33,954 bases of DNA from positions 1 through 33,954 of the forward strand of contig JAAZXB010000022.1 of assembly GCA_014240375.1 (NCBI GenBank), written 5' to 3'. The stretch's first letter is position 1. Each line of letters starts with the position of its first letter. The position numbers and the translations under genes were made by a program. The DNA comes from Planctomycetota bacterium (GTDB lineage: Bacteria > Planctomycetota > UBA8108 > UBA1146). This document shows, piece after piece, positions 1-6,854 of this stretch. Under the pieces are notes generated by a model. That model was not told where the DNA came from. It saw nothing but the letters and a program-made list of their open reading frames with translations, and searched no databases.

Positions 1-1006
1 GCTCCCGGAGAGAGTCGGCTCGGAGCTCCGCGTAAGTTTCCCAGAGATCGAGCCGCTCCGGAAACTCGTGAACGAACGGAATCCTCGACCCGTTCCATTC
101 AGGATGAAGATCCGGGTTGAGTATCCGGTCCGCGAGATCGCCGTCCGCGATCACAGTAACAGGACAGATCCCCGCGATCTTCTCCCCCGGACCTGAGAGC
201 CCGAGGATCGCCCCCGAAAGCGTCTTCTCCCGTGTCTCGACCTGGGACGGACTCATCGCCGACTCATCTGTCTGAGGATCGTCGACAATAACGAAGTCCG
301 GCCGGATCGTCCGGCCGTCCGGGAGCTTCGCCTTCCGGCCTCGGATCGCTCCCGTGATTCCGACGACCTGCAAGATCGAACCGGCCGAGGCTCCGTTCCG
401 CCGGCCTCCGCCGTCAATCCACGGAAGGATGATCTCGTTCGCCTTCAGAGTGAGACGGACTCTCCGGCCTTCGGAGATCAGACGTCGAGTCGTGACCCCT
501 TCGAGCTTCTGATAAACGAAGCCGACCTCCGGGAAGTCCGCCGCGAGAATCTCGTTCGATTCAAGCTCCGTCCGGATCGACGTGAGAAGATTCTTCGCGA
601 GTTCCTCAGTCGCACCGATCAGAACGATATACTTCCGCAGGCCGTGAAGAAGAGACCAGAGAGCCGCCGCCTCGACGAGAGACGTCTTCCCGGAGCCCCG
701 AGGCATTGCCAGAGCATAGAGTCCGCCCTTCCGAACCGACCGCTCGATCTTCTTCGCGACCGCTCTGTGATCGTCCGACCAGTCGAGAGAGAACGTCTCC
801 GACTGATAAGTCCGACAGAACGTGAGAAGCCGTCTCTTCGAAGCCGATCTCCGCTTCTTATCCTTCGGATTCGGGATCGGTCCGAAGTCCCGGAAGGCCG
901 AGGCCGCCTTCCTGTTCGCCTCGTTTTGCCATCGGAGCCGCTCCGCGTAAGCCGCCGCCGTCTCCGACCTCGGCCGCCTCTTCTTCGTCGAGTCGATCGT
1001 GACCAT
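1..1006 (-). CDS. terL: Terminase large subunit, N-terminal ATPase part (gene continues at 33899)
   Basis: This is the N-terminal 335 codons of the DNA-packaging motor; the frame runs off base 1 and continues without a stop at 33899 because the contig is circular. Translation shows a Walker A motif PRGSGKTS (about residues 102-109) and a Walker B motif VIVDDP (about 239-244). The linker reads through the junction as ELRADSLRELGDISQ. The full protein is about 697 aa, normal for the GpA-like terminase class. ATG at 1006 is preceded by GGGGGGAGA at good spacing; the ATG at 1010 is out of frame and too close to it. A copy of the five-fold repeat element lies at 1046-1060, 40 nt upstream. The motor translocates DNA into the prohead and cuts it. 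Family assignment is sure; packaging mode (cos or headful) cannot be read from the sequence. Confidence 0.95.
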   Translation of the reverse strand, partial: MVTIDSTKKRRPRSETAAAYAERLRWQNEANRKAASAFRDFGPIPNPKDKKRRSASKRRLLTFCRTYQSETFSLDWSDDHRAVAKKIERSVRKGGLYALAMPRGSGKTSLVEAAALWSLLHGLRKYIVLIGATEELAKNLLTSIRTELESNEILAADFPEVGFVYQKLEGVTTRRLISEGRRVRLTLKANEIILPWIDGGGRRNGASAGSILQVVGITGAIRGRKAKLPDGRTIRPDFVIVDDPQTDESAMSPSQVETREKTLSGAILGLSGPGEKIAGICPVTVIADGDLADRILNPDLHPEWNGSRIPFVHEFPERLDLWETYAELRADSLRE

Positions 1007-1045
1007 CCATTCTCCCCCCTGTTCACCCGAGGCCGCTCTTCGGCT

Positions 1046-1060
1046 CCGGTGTATTCACCG
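1046..1060 (-). repeat. Five-copy start-associated element, copy 1 (before terminase)
   Basis: Core CCGGTGTATTCACCG on the plus strand. On the transcribed sense strand it reads CGGTGAATACACCGG followed by AGCCGAAG. A 5-bp inverted repeat CGGTG/CACCG brackets AATA. This copy is between genes, 40 nt upstream of the terminase ATG. Read from its GTG it would give an 11-codon leader peptide ending in TGA just before the terminase ribosome-binding site. Confidence 0.85.
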
Positions 1061-1085
1061 CACCGCGAGACGCCCTCTCCCCGGA

Positions 1086-1463
1086 TCATCCGACGGAAGA
1101 CCCGTCTCCGACCTGTCCGTCCCTCAGGAGATCGATCTTCGCGTCTCCGACGAGTTCACTCCAATAACGGGATCCACAATACCGACAGGCCGCCGAGTCG
1201 ATCCCGGAGCCGTCCCACTTCGTCCGCACTTCGAGTTCACACCTGAGACAGAAGAAGACCCGAGCCGTCTCGACCGACTTCGGCCGGAGACCGTCGAAGA
1301 GCTCGTCCTTCTCCCGGCCGTCGATCTCGTTCCACCGATCCCCCCCGCAGAAGACACAAGGACGACTCGGCTCGTCTCGGACGATCCGGACGTCCCGACG
1401 ACAGTCGAGACAGATCCACGGCCGATGATCCCGATCGATCACTACCTTCCCAGAATTGATCAC
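1086..1463 (-). CDS. Double zinc-ribbon protein, upstream of terminase
   Basis: A 125-aa protein with two complete CxxC...CxxC units: CLDC...CVFC and CLRC...CRYC, the second followed by GSRYW. Each is a plausible zinc ribbon. The start chosen is GTG 1463, which has AGGGGGA seven bases upstream. Extending to 1547 adds a Gly/Asp-rich segment without a good ribosome site. It sits where a small terminase subunit is usual, and no other small-terminase candidate was recognised. A role in DNA recognition for packaging or in late transcription is inference only; no family was recognised. Confidence 0.75.
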   Translation of the reverse strand: MINSGKVVIDRDHRPWICLDCRRDVRIVRDEPSRPCVFCGGDRWNEIDGREKDELFDGLRPKSVETARVFFCLRCELEVRTKWDGSGIDSAACRYCGSRYWSELVGDAKIDLLRDGQVGDGSSVG

Positions 1464-1764
1464 TTTCGTCCCCCTGTTCCCGTCGTCCCCGTTGTCCCCT
1501 GGGGACGAGCGGACCTTGACCTGAAAGACGCAAATCCCCCCGACCACTCACCCACTTAACTTACCTATCTTGAAAATTCCCCGTTTGGCAGTCGGTGTAA
1601 ATAGCTGAGATAGTACCTGTCGACCCCTCAGCCCCCCCACATTGACACATCGTGAGAGACCCTCAGAGCCCCCCTGAAAGGCCTTGAAGCCTGAGACGGC
1701 CGATCCGTCGGACGAAGGAGAAGAGCTCGACAGAAGCCAGAATCCGGAGCCCCACTTCCCCATC
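1464..1764 (-). other. Leader/intergenic region before the zinc-ribbon and terminase genes
   Basis: About 300 bp without a convincing gene. A 71-codon ORF (1548-1763) begins just after the stop of the previous gene, but it is Ser/Gly-rich, has no family features and no good ribosome site. The stretch 1555-1615 is clearly more AT-rich than its surroundings and is the likeliest place for a late promoter. The best match is TTTACA, 17 bp, AATTTT, which is weak. Several G-runs could serve as translation or structure signals. Confidence 0.4.
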
Positions 1765-2337
1765 CTAATACAAGTCCGGCCGATGGGATCGGCGGACGAG
1801 TCCGGCTCCGCCGTGAGTCTTCGCCGATTCCGCGTCGAGGCTCGGAGCGTATCCGAGAACCTCTTCCGGGATCGAGAACGTCTCTCGATGAGCCTGAGAC
1901 CAGACCGAGAGCGTCTCCATCACAAGCCCCTTACCCTTCAGGATCCCCGTCCGGATCACGTCGTCCGGTTCGCCCTCGATCCTCAGGATCCCTTCCACTC
2001 CCCCCGGCCTGTCTCTGATGTCGAGGACGAGTTCGGGAGCCGTCGTCGGAGTGATCCGTTCGGCTCCCGGCCAGTTCGCAAACCGGAGATCGGTCGCGAA
2101 GAAGAAGTCTCGTCCGATCTTCCCGACCGAGCGGACAGGGAGCCGGAGACGTCCCGTCGAAGAGTTCTCCGGGTTCGCCTCGTCGTTCTGTTCTATTGTG
2201 TCGAGTTCGACAACATACTCGACCGACTGGTCGAAGCTCCCGAGGGAGAAGACCCCCTTCAGGCCGCCTCTCTCCCCGCAGGACTTCCCCGACTCGTTGA
2301 GCACAACACAACGTGAAGAGCCGTCTGTCGTCTTCAT
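1765..2337 (-). CDS. Hypothetical protein (190 aa)
   Basis: ATG 2337 overlaps the stop of the MazG-like gene by ATGA, so translation is probably coupled. The N-terminal segment has two Cys residues (SRCVV and KSCGERGG) and a stretch resembling a small beta-sheet domain (YVVELDTIEQ). The middle has GRLRLPVRS and ELVLDIRDR strands. The C-terminal 40 residues are basic and probably disordered. No family was recognised and no function is offered. It is the last gene of the early block before the leader region at 1464-1764. Confidence 0.7.
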   Translation of the reverse strand: MKTTDGSSRCVVLNESGKSCGERGGLKGVFSLGSFDQSVEYVVELDTIEQNDEANPENSSTGRLRLPVRSVGKIGRDFFFATDLRFANWPGAERITPTTAPELVLDIRDRPGGVEGILRIEGEPDDVIRTGILKGKGLVMETLSVWSQAHRETFSIPEEVLGYAPSLDAESAKTHGGAGLVRRSHRPDLY

Positions 2338-2810
2338 ACTGTCTCCCCCTGTTCGAGAAGGATGTCCGCGATCATCGTCCCGACGTCCGGAGCTCGATGG
2401 TCGTCCGGCTTCTGGAGCTTCCCGTCTTCTCGGATCGAGCTCCCCGGACCGAGCTTCGCTAGATTATTCTCGTCGACCAAGTTCTGAAGACTGATGTCCG
2501 GGAGACCGCACATCACAAGAACCCCCGTCGAGACGACTCTGAGATCGAGAGCCCCGTCGATCGTCTCGACCAAGTTGAAGCCCTCGACCGACTCTTCGAC
2601 GAGATACTCGAACGAGAAGCCGAGGCCGCCGATGAGCTCTCCGGCCTCTTCCGCGATCAGAGCCGCCTGTCTCCGTCTGTCTTCGACGGCCGGAATCACT
2701 CCGATCCCGTAGGTCGCCTGTCCGGCTCCCTTCATGAACCGGCGGACCTGTTGAAGATGAAGGCTCTCGTTGAGCTTCGTCTCGATGAGAAGCCCCGTCG
2801 TCTTACTCAT
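2334..2810 (-). CDS. MazG-like nucleotide pyrophosphohydrolase
   Basis: A 158-aa all-helical NTP-PPase-like protein. The start VRRFMKGAGQ and the helix with IAEEAGELIGGLG supply the acidic ExxE-type residues expected for Mg2+ binding. A second acidic segment is ETIDGALDLRVV (D/E..D). The C-terminal ENNLAKLGPGSSIREDGKLQKP is the tail typical of phosphoribosyl-ATP-pyrophosphohydrolase-like phage proteins. The family hydrolyses (d)NTPs to NMP and pyrophosphate, cleaning or shifting nucleotide pools during phage replication or lowering alarmone signals; which applies here is not known. ATG 2810 has GGAGGGGATGCT upstream. Confidence 0.75.
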   Translation of the reverse strand: MSKTTGLLIETKLNESLHLQQVRRFMKGAGQATYGIGVIPAVEDRRRQAALIAEEAGELIGGLGFSFEYLVEESVEGFNLVETIDGALDLRVVSTGVLVMCGLPDISLQNLVDENNLAKLGPGSSIREDGKLQKPDDHRAPDVGTMIADILLEQGETV

Positions 2811-3003
2811 AGCATCCCCTCCGTGTCTGTCTCAGTCTATCGAACGGCTGGAAGCCTGAGTCGGAGCAGAACCCCCCCGACCCCCCCGCAGGCCTGAGGC
2901 CTGAGAGTTGTCGAGTGAGATCCGCGAGTCCGTCGAACAGGCCGGAGCCGCCGTCGTCGTCGCAGAAGACCGGGAGCCCCGTCTCTCCGATCGAGCCCTC
3001 CAT
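2803..3003 (-). CDS. Small hypothetical protein (66 aa)
   Basis: The frame begins at ATG 3003 with GGGGGG nine bases upstream and ends eight bases inside the next gene, the kind of overlap seen elsewhere in this genome. It follows directly after the terminator at 3019-3053. The protein is Gly/Asp-rich with two Cys and no recognisable domain. Overlapping reading frames are also open, so the call rests on the ribosome site and the end overlap alone. Confidence 0.45.
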   Translation of the reverse strand: MEGSIGETGLPVFCDDDGGSGLFDGLADLTRQLSGLRPAGGSGGFCSDSGFQPFDRLRQTRRGCYE

Positions 3004-3018
3004 CCGGGAGAGCCCCCC

Positions 3019-3053
3019 AAAATAAAAACAGCCTCCCGGCTCGACCGGCCGAC
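3019..3053 (-). terminator. Probable Rho-independent terminator
   Basis: On the sense strand a GC-rich inverted repeat (CCGG around TCGAG, extended by CGGCC/GGCTG) is followed by TTTTTATTTT. It lies 125 nt downstream of the 79-aa gene and just before the small ORF at 3003. The tail resembles the one at 10663-10697. Confidence 0.6.
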
Positions 3054-3177
3054 AGAATCAACTGTCTGATGGGGATGAAGCCGATCGAGCCCGAAGGCCG
3101 CTCTTGTTTATCTCTGAGACATCCCCCCTCAGAGCTTCGGCATCGTCTCAGAAGCCCCCCAGGCCGTCAAGCCCTTA
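3054..3177 (-). other. Intergenic spacer after the 79-aa gene
   Basis: Non-coding stretch upstream of the terminator. It has two G-runs each followed by very short ATG frames of four codons (MPKL and MSQR), which look like chance. No promoter better than TTGACG with a poor -10 was seen. Confidence 0.4.
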
Positions 3178-3417
3178 TCAGTCCGACGGATCGGCAGGGT
3201 TCTCGGCCGAAGCCCTCAGAACGTCGAGAGAGCCCTCTCCCCACCATATCGGAATCGGCTCGTCGACCAGTGAGAGACCGAGAGCCTCCGCCGCCGATCG
3301 AGCGATCTCTTCCGCCGCCTCGATCGAAGGAGCAGGGAACACGACCGGAGACAGGACGACGAAGTCGTCTTCGTCTGTCGAGTGTCTGTCTTCGATAGCC
3401 CCGAGGAAGTAAATCAT
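3178..3417 (-). CDS. Small acidic hypothetical protein (79 aa)
   Basis: ATG 3417 overlaps the nuclease stop by ATGA. The sequence starts MIYFLGAIED, has an acidic patch (STDEDDF), a helical segment SIEAAEEIARSAAEALGLS and an aromatic PIPIWWGEGS motif. It is acidic and directly follows a staphylococcal-type nuclease, so a nuclease inhibitor or partner role could be imagined, but nothing in the sequence shows it. No family was recognised. Confidence 0.7.
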   Translation of the reverse strand: MIYFLGAIEDRHSTDEDDFVVLSPVVFPAPSIEAAEEIARSAAEALGLSLVDEPIPIWWGEGSLDVLRASAENPADPSD

Positions 3418-3821
3418 GAGCCGGCCTCCGGCCGTCGTCTCTCGATCAGTCTCCGGAGCCCGTCCTTCGTCGGAGCCGCGAGCCCAGCCTCGACGAGCCT
3501 CTCTCCGATGTCGACGAGCGTCTCCAGACAAGTAACCCGGCCGACGATCCGGCCGAACGTGAGCCAGTCCCCGAAGTCGCCGTCGACGTCGATCCGGACG
3601 TCGACCCGAACCCGCGAGCCCTTCGGGAGCCAATCCTCGACGGCCGCCTTCGCCAGAAGGCCGAGCTCCTTCTCGAACTCGTCTCCTCCCCGAGCGACCT
3701 TCTCCGGAGCCCAGCAGTCGACCAGACGAACCCGGAAGACGAGGCTCCCGAACCGGACGTCGACAGTGTCTCCGTCGATCACCCTGTCGACGATTCCATC
3801 CGCGTATATTCCCGCGATCAT
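3414..3821 (-). CDS. Staphylococcal-type (SNase/TNase) nuclease
   Basis: A 135-aa OB-fold nuclease. GIVDRVIDGDTVDV matches the first metal-binding strand (Asp18 equivalent to D21 of the staphylococcal enzyme). VRLVDCWAPE carries the active-site Arg32 and Glu40 (R35 and E43 equivalents). GRIVGRV supplies the second active-site Arg, and LVDIGERLVEAGLAA is the usual C-terminal helix. The family cuts DNA and RNA with Ca2+. Phage versions are thought to help degrade host DNA or process replication intermediates. ATG 3821 overlaps the upstream stop (ATGA). There is no signal peptide, so it acts in the cytoplasm. The usual domain is about 140 aa, so it is full length. Confidence 0.85.
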   Translation of the reverse strand: MIAGIYADGIVDRVIDGDTVDVRFGSLVFRVRLVDCWAPEKVARGGDEFEKELGLLAKAAVEDWLPKGSRVRVDVRIDVDGDFGDWLTFGRIVGRVTCLETLVDIGERLVEAGLAAPTKDGLRRLIERRRPEAGS

Positions 3822-4009
3822 GATGTCGGACCTCCCTTCGCCTTCCGGATCGCGATCCCTTCGATCTCGAAGTAACAGCCCACCCCGACGTGAACGATGT
3901 CGGGAATCGCTATCGCATGAGCGACCGCTTCGACGACTTCGTCCGTCCCGAGTCCTGGTCCGGCCGAGTTCTTGATCTCCTTCAGTCTGAGCTCGATCGT
4001 GATCTTCAT
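3818..4009 (-). CDS. Small hypothetical protein (63 aa)
   Basis: ATG 4009 overlaps the resolvase-like gene stop by ATGA, and its own stop overlaps the nuclease start, so it is locked into the operon. It starts MKITIELRLKEI, with an amphipathic beta/alpha pattern, then GTDEVVEAVAHAIAIPDIVHVGVGCYFEIEG, a small alpha/beta domain. No family was recognised. Confidence 0.75.
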   Translation of the reverse strand: MKITIELRLKEIKNSAGPGLGTDEVVEAVAHAIAIPDIVHVGVGCYFEIEGIAIRKAKGGPTS

Positions 4010-4497
4010 AAACCCTCTCCCTTCCTCTTGAGCCGCTTCCCGTCGATCCCCTCGGCCTCGGCCGCCTCGGCCGCCTCTTTTGCATCGATCAGGATCCCGT
4101 CTGTCACTCGGCGAAGAACCCATTGTTCCAGATCGGCCCCCCCGAACGGAAGACGATCCGCCATGATCGCAGCAAGTCGAGCGACGAGCTTCGGAGAGTC
4201 GATCAGATCGACCGTGAGAAGCCACCGCTCCCCAGGAATCCGATGAAGGACGAAAGCCGTCTGATCGTCGGCCGTCTCCGATCGAGCCTTCTCGACGGCC
4301 GCGTGAAGCTTCTTAGAGAAGTCGCTCCGCCGCTTGATCTCCGGACAGAGCTCCGGATGATCGTCGTCGATAATATCCGCCGACTCCGAGCTCCCCTTGA
4401 ATTGCTGAGACCTCCGGAATTGAGTCCCGAAGAGCCGGTTCAAACGGCCGGCCGCTTCGAGCTCGGCTTCCTTCCCGATCCGTCTTCCGTTCGTCAT
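4006..4497 (-). CDS. PD-(D/E)XK endonuclease, Holliday-junction-resolvase-like
   Basis: A 163-aa protein: GRRIGKEAELEAAGRLNRLFG gives the first Glu helix, SADIIDDD the catalytic Asp, and ELCPEIKRR the E-x-K pair, in the spacing of Hjc-type and phage PDDEXK resolvases. The C-terminal third is basic. Such enzymes resolve branched DNA before packaging. ATG 4497 is chosen because GGAGG lies seven bases upstream; the longer frame to 4596 has no ribosome site. The first 21 bases of the gene are nearly identical to the start of the next gene upstream (4850), which is otherwise unrelated. Confidence 0.75.
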   Translation of the reverse strand: MTNGRRIGKEAELEAAGRLNRLFGTQFRRSQQFKGSSESADIIDDDHPELCPEIKRRSDFSKKLHAAVEKARSETADDQTAFVLHRIPGERWLLTVDLIDSPKLVARLAAIMADRLPFGGADLEQWVLRRVTDGILIDAKEAAEAAEAEGIDGKRLKRKGEGL

Positions 4498-4529
4498 CCC
4501 ATCACCTCCCGTATCGTGTGCCTGCTGTC

Positions 4530-4850
4530 TCACCCATCGGTTTCGGTCTCCAGTAACGGACGCAGTCTGTCTATGAGTTTCTTGACCTTGCCCCACGAGT
4601 CGGGGCCATCCATTGCAATCTGAATCGACCTCGCCGCCGCTTCGATTTTTCGTAGCCGGGTGAGTTCGGCGGCTGCATCTTCGATTATAACGAATTGGTG
4701 TTGATCGTTGAGGAGAACGAATGGTCCAAGAGTCTTGACGATGTCCGCATACGCCCCAAGAGTCCCCAGCCGGGATTCCAAAACCCTACAGCGCTCCAGT
4801 AGATCGCGTTCTCTCTCACCCATCTTCCCGATCCGTCTTCCATTTTTCAT
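4530..4850 (-). CDS. Hypothetical helical protein with foreign base composition (106 aa)
   Basis: ATG 4850 overlaps the upstream stop (ATGA). After a start shared with the downstream resolvase gene (NGRRIGK), the protein is mostly helical: ERERDLLERCRVLESRLG, then IEDAAAELTRLRKIEAAARS, then SWGKVKKLIDRLRPLLE. The codon choice (TTG, CTA, GGC, GCA, AAT, ATT) differs visibly from the CTC/GGA/ATC style of the neighbours. This suggests a recent insertion. No family was recognised. Confidence 0.75.
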   Translation of the reverse strand: MKNGRRIGKMGERERDLLERCRVLESRLGTLGAYADIVKTLGPFVLLNDQHQFVIIEDAAAELTRLRKIEAAARSIQIAMDGPDSWGKVKKLIDRLRPLLETETDG

Positions 4851-5368
4851 TCTGAGATCTCCCACATCGGACGAAGAGCGTCCTGAGGCACAAAGAAGGC
4901 CGCCGTCTCCGCGTTCGGCCGCCGAAGCCACTCCGCCCGCTTGCAGTCCCGGCCGAACATCCACCCGACGAATTCGAAGTCCTGAGAGCCGCCGAGGATC
5001 AGGACGAACCGAGCCGCGTCGGAATCGTAATCTCGGACGATCATCGAAGCCCCTTGATTGTGAGACGTCCGGATCTCAAAGTCGCGACCGACATCGGCCG
5101 CCCCTCGAACTCCGAGACCCCCCCAGAAAAGGCCGAGAGCCTTCGCGAACGCGAGCTCCGCGAGAGCTCCGTCGATGTCTCTCTGAAATCCGTCCGGAGT
5201 CGAGAAGAAGTCCGTCCGCCCCTCCTCGATCCGCCTGATCCGTCTCCGGACTCCCGCCGAGGCTCCGAGCTCGATCTCCTCCGTCGTGAGACTAACACGA
5301 CAGGCCTCGGACGTCTCACCCTCGATCCTCAGACGACGAGCGTCGTCTTCGTTAAGAATCTCCGCCAT
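4847..5368 (-). CDS. PD-(D/E)XK-like phage nuclease (173 aa)
   Basis: Features in order: N-terminal MAEILNEDDARRL; a helical Arg/Glu-rich stretch; the core ALAELAFAKALG (helix Glu); AADVGRDFEIRTS (Asp and the E-I-R strand in place of E-x-K); SMIVRDYDSDAARFVLIL; FVGWMFGRDCKRAEW; and C-terminal AAFFVPQDALRPM. This layout is shared by many phage proteins thought to be restriction-like nucleases. Lys is replaced by Arg at the third catalytic position, so activity is uncertain. ATG 5368 has GGAGGGGAGATC upstream. The gene overlaps the helicase-loader end by 17 bp. Confidence 0.7.
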   Translation of the reverse strand: MAEILNEDDARRLRIEGETSEACRVSLTTEEIELGASAGVRRRIRRIEEGRTDFFSTPDGFQRDIDGALAELAFAKALGLFWGGLGVRGAADVGRDFEIRTSHNQGASMIVRDYDSDAARFVLILGGSQDFEFVGWMFGRDCKRAEWLRRPNAETAAFFVPQDALRPMWEISE

Positions 5369-6149
5369 GATCTCCCCTCCTTCTGAAGCTTGCCCACTGA
5401 CAACGAAGCCGAAGACCCCCGTGAGACAGTCGATCGACAACCTGAGAGCCGAGAACCCCCTCGGCTTCTTCTTCCGATCGAAAATTCGCCGTGATCAGTG
5501 TCGGCCGGAGCTCCCTCCATCGTCCGTCGATGAGTCGGAAGAGAGCGTCGGCCTGAAAGTCCGACAGGCCACCGCTCCCCGGTGGAATCGGATCGGACAG
5601 GATCAGGACGTCCGTCTTCAGATACGGACCGAGCGTCCTCTTCTCCGCCTTCGAGCTCTTGATCGAGTCTCTCAAATCAGACCTGAGAGTCGCGACGTCG
5701 AGCCACCGAGCCGAGGCTCCGAGCCGGATCACGGCCTCTCTCGCGATCGCGACCGCGAGATGATCCTTCCCCGTTCCGGGTGGACCGATCAGGAAAGCCC
5801 CGTTCCCGGCCGCGACGTTCGTCTCGATGTCGTCGATATACTCACGAACCCGACGAAGTGTCTTCTCCTGTTCCGGATCGTAGACCTCGAACGTGTCGAC
5901 CGTCGCCCGCTTGAACGGATCGAGCCGAGCTCCGACGTCCTTCTTCAGGATCGAGAGCTTCCGGACGATCTCCCGACGGATGTCGTCCTTCTCCTTCTCC
6001 GCTCTCTTCGCCTCGATCGCCGCGAGCTCTTCCGGAGATCGCCTCGGCATCTCCGCGAGCTTCCGCCTCATGAGCTCCGAGAAGTCGACCTTCTCCGCTT
6101 CCGGTGTATTCACCGAAGTCGCCTGTCGGCCTTCCTTACCATTCTCCAC
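5352..6149 (-). CDS. DnaC/IstB-like helicase-loader ATPase
   Basis: A 265-aa AAA+ protein with an N-terminal basic/helical part (residues 25-105), Walker A IGPPGTGKDH (about 121-130), Walker B VLILSDPIPP (about 181-190) and sensor-like PTLITANF. It should load host DnaB helicase at the phage origin; no phage helicase was found. GTG 6149 has GGGGGG seven bases upstream. A shorter product from ATG 6071 (GGAGCTC upstream) is possible. Copy 2 of the five-copy element lies between the two starts and is translated as VNTPEAE. Walker B has Ser-Asp instead of Asp-Glu/Asp-Asp, slightly unusual. Confidence 0.8.
   Translation of the reverse strand: MENGKEGRQATSVNTPEAEKVDFSELMRRKLAEMPRRSPEELAAIEAKRAEKEKDDIRREIVRKLSILKKDVGARLDPFKRATVDTFEVYDPEQEKTLRRVREYIDDIETNVAAGNGAFLIGPPGTGKDHLAVAIAREAVIRLGASARWLDVATLRSDLRDSIKSSKAEKRTLGPYLKTDVLILSDPIPPGSGGLSDFQADALFRLIDGRWRELRPTLITANFRSEEEAEGVLGSQVVDRLSHGGLRLRCQWASFRRRGDHGGDS
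6101..6115 (-). repeat. Five-copy start-associated element, copy 2 (helicase-loader gene)
   Basis: Same 15-bp core, followed on the sense strand by AAGCGGAG. It lies inside the N-terminal coding region of the helicase loader, where it is read as VNTPEAE. An in-frame ATG (6071, GGAGCTCATG context) lies 30 nt downstream. Confidence 0.85.
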
Positions 6150-6561
6150 CGAGAGACCCCCCTTCCGATCTGAACGACCTGTCGGCCTTCTGAGAGGCTC
6201 TCCCGTCCTTCGGCGGAAAGAGACCCGTCCATCCGTTCGAGACCGACTCTCTCACGGCCTCTTCGAGCCAGTCCGGCCGATCCCGGAACTTCTTCAGAAG
6301 CCGAGACAGAGCCTCGACGGACCTGATCGGCTTCCTGATCTCCGCCCGATAAGAGACGAACTCTCTCACCGACGGAGAGGCCGCGTCGAGCCCGAGCTCT
6401 CCGATCACCTCGTCGACGATCAGACCAGTCGCGACCGTCTCGATCGAGACCCTGATCGTCTTCTCCCGGCCGATCTCGTCGACTGAATCGGAGACGAACT
6501 CAGCGATTAGGAAGAGTCGATTCTCTCCGGCCGGGAAGCTCTTCGCTCTCCTGTCCTTCAT
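6136..6561 (-). CDS. Replication-initiator-like protein (141 aa)
   Basis: ATG 6561 overlaps the upstream stop (ATGA), and the next gene is a helicase loader. Helices in the N-terminal half (RLFLIAEFVSDSVDEIG) are followed by SVEALSRLLKKFRDRPDWLEEAVRESVSNGWTGLFPP. The last part matches the NGWxGLFxP signature at the C-terminus of phage replication proteins of the O/DnaD-like type that hand DNA to a loader. It is shorter than a full O protein (about 300 aa), so it may be only the loader-contact part. Family call is moderate. Confidence 0.6.
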   Translation of the reverse strand: MKDRRAKSFPAGENRLFLIAEFVSDSVDEIGREKTIRVSIETVATGLIVDEVIGELGLDAASPSVREFVSYRAEIRKPIRSVEALSRLLKKFRDRPDWLEEAVRESVSNGWTGLFPPKDGRASQKADRSFRSEGGSLGGEW

Positions 6562-6782
6562 GAGAGCTCTCCCCCTCTCTGTCTCCACTCCCCACAATAA
6601 GCCGACCCGTCTGTCTTCGGCTGAAGAGAGACCCCCTGTGAGATCACCGTCGGCGGAAATCTCCGACAGGCTCCCGCGTCTTCAGACGTCCCGACCTCCA
6701 ACAGCCAGAGAACACAATTGAAACAGGCCCGAGGCTCGTCCGGCTCTTCCGGATGTCTCGGTCGATATCCTTCGATATCCAT
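6558..6782 (-). CDS. Small Cys-rich (zinc-binding) protein (74 aa)
   Basis: The four Cys residues CFNC, GACRRFPP and YCGEW suggest one structural zinc or Fe-S site. Proteins of this form are common in phage early regions without known function. ATG 6782 has GGAGGGGAAGAT upstream. A long hairpin lies just upstream at 6802-6841. Confidence 0.7.
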   Translation of the reverse strand: MDIEGYRPRHPEEPDEPRACFNCVLWLLEVGTSEDAGACRRFPPTVISQGVSLQPKTDGSAYCGEWRQRGGELS

Positions 6783-6801
6783 ATCTTCCCCTCCATGAAT
6801 T

Positions 6802-6841
6802 GAGAGAGAGCCGAGGCGACCGTCGCCCCGAGCTCTCTCTC
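6802..6841 (-). terminator. Long intergenic hairpin (18-bp stem, one bulge)
   Basis: On the sense strand GAGAGAGAGC, a bulged T, then CGGGGCGA pair with TCGCCTCGGCTCTCTCTC around a CGG loop. It is followed by AATTCATGG with no U-run, so it is more likely an attenuator or mRNA-stability structure than a full terminator. It separates the SSB gene from the Cys-rich gene. Confidence 0.65.
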
Positions 6842-6854
6842 GGCCGGATGTCCA

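Noticed and set aside
1548..1763. 71-codon frame in the leader before the zinc-ribbon gene
   Set aside because: Low-complexity composition, no good ribosome site and no recognisable domain.
3054..3177. Tiny leader peptides MPKL and MSQR after G-runs
   Set aside because: Four-codon frames after G-rich stretches are expected by chance in this genome.
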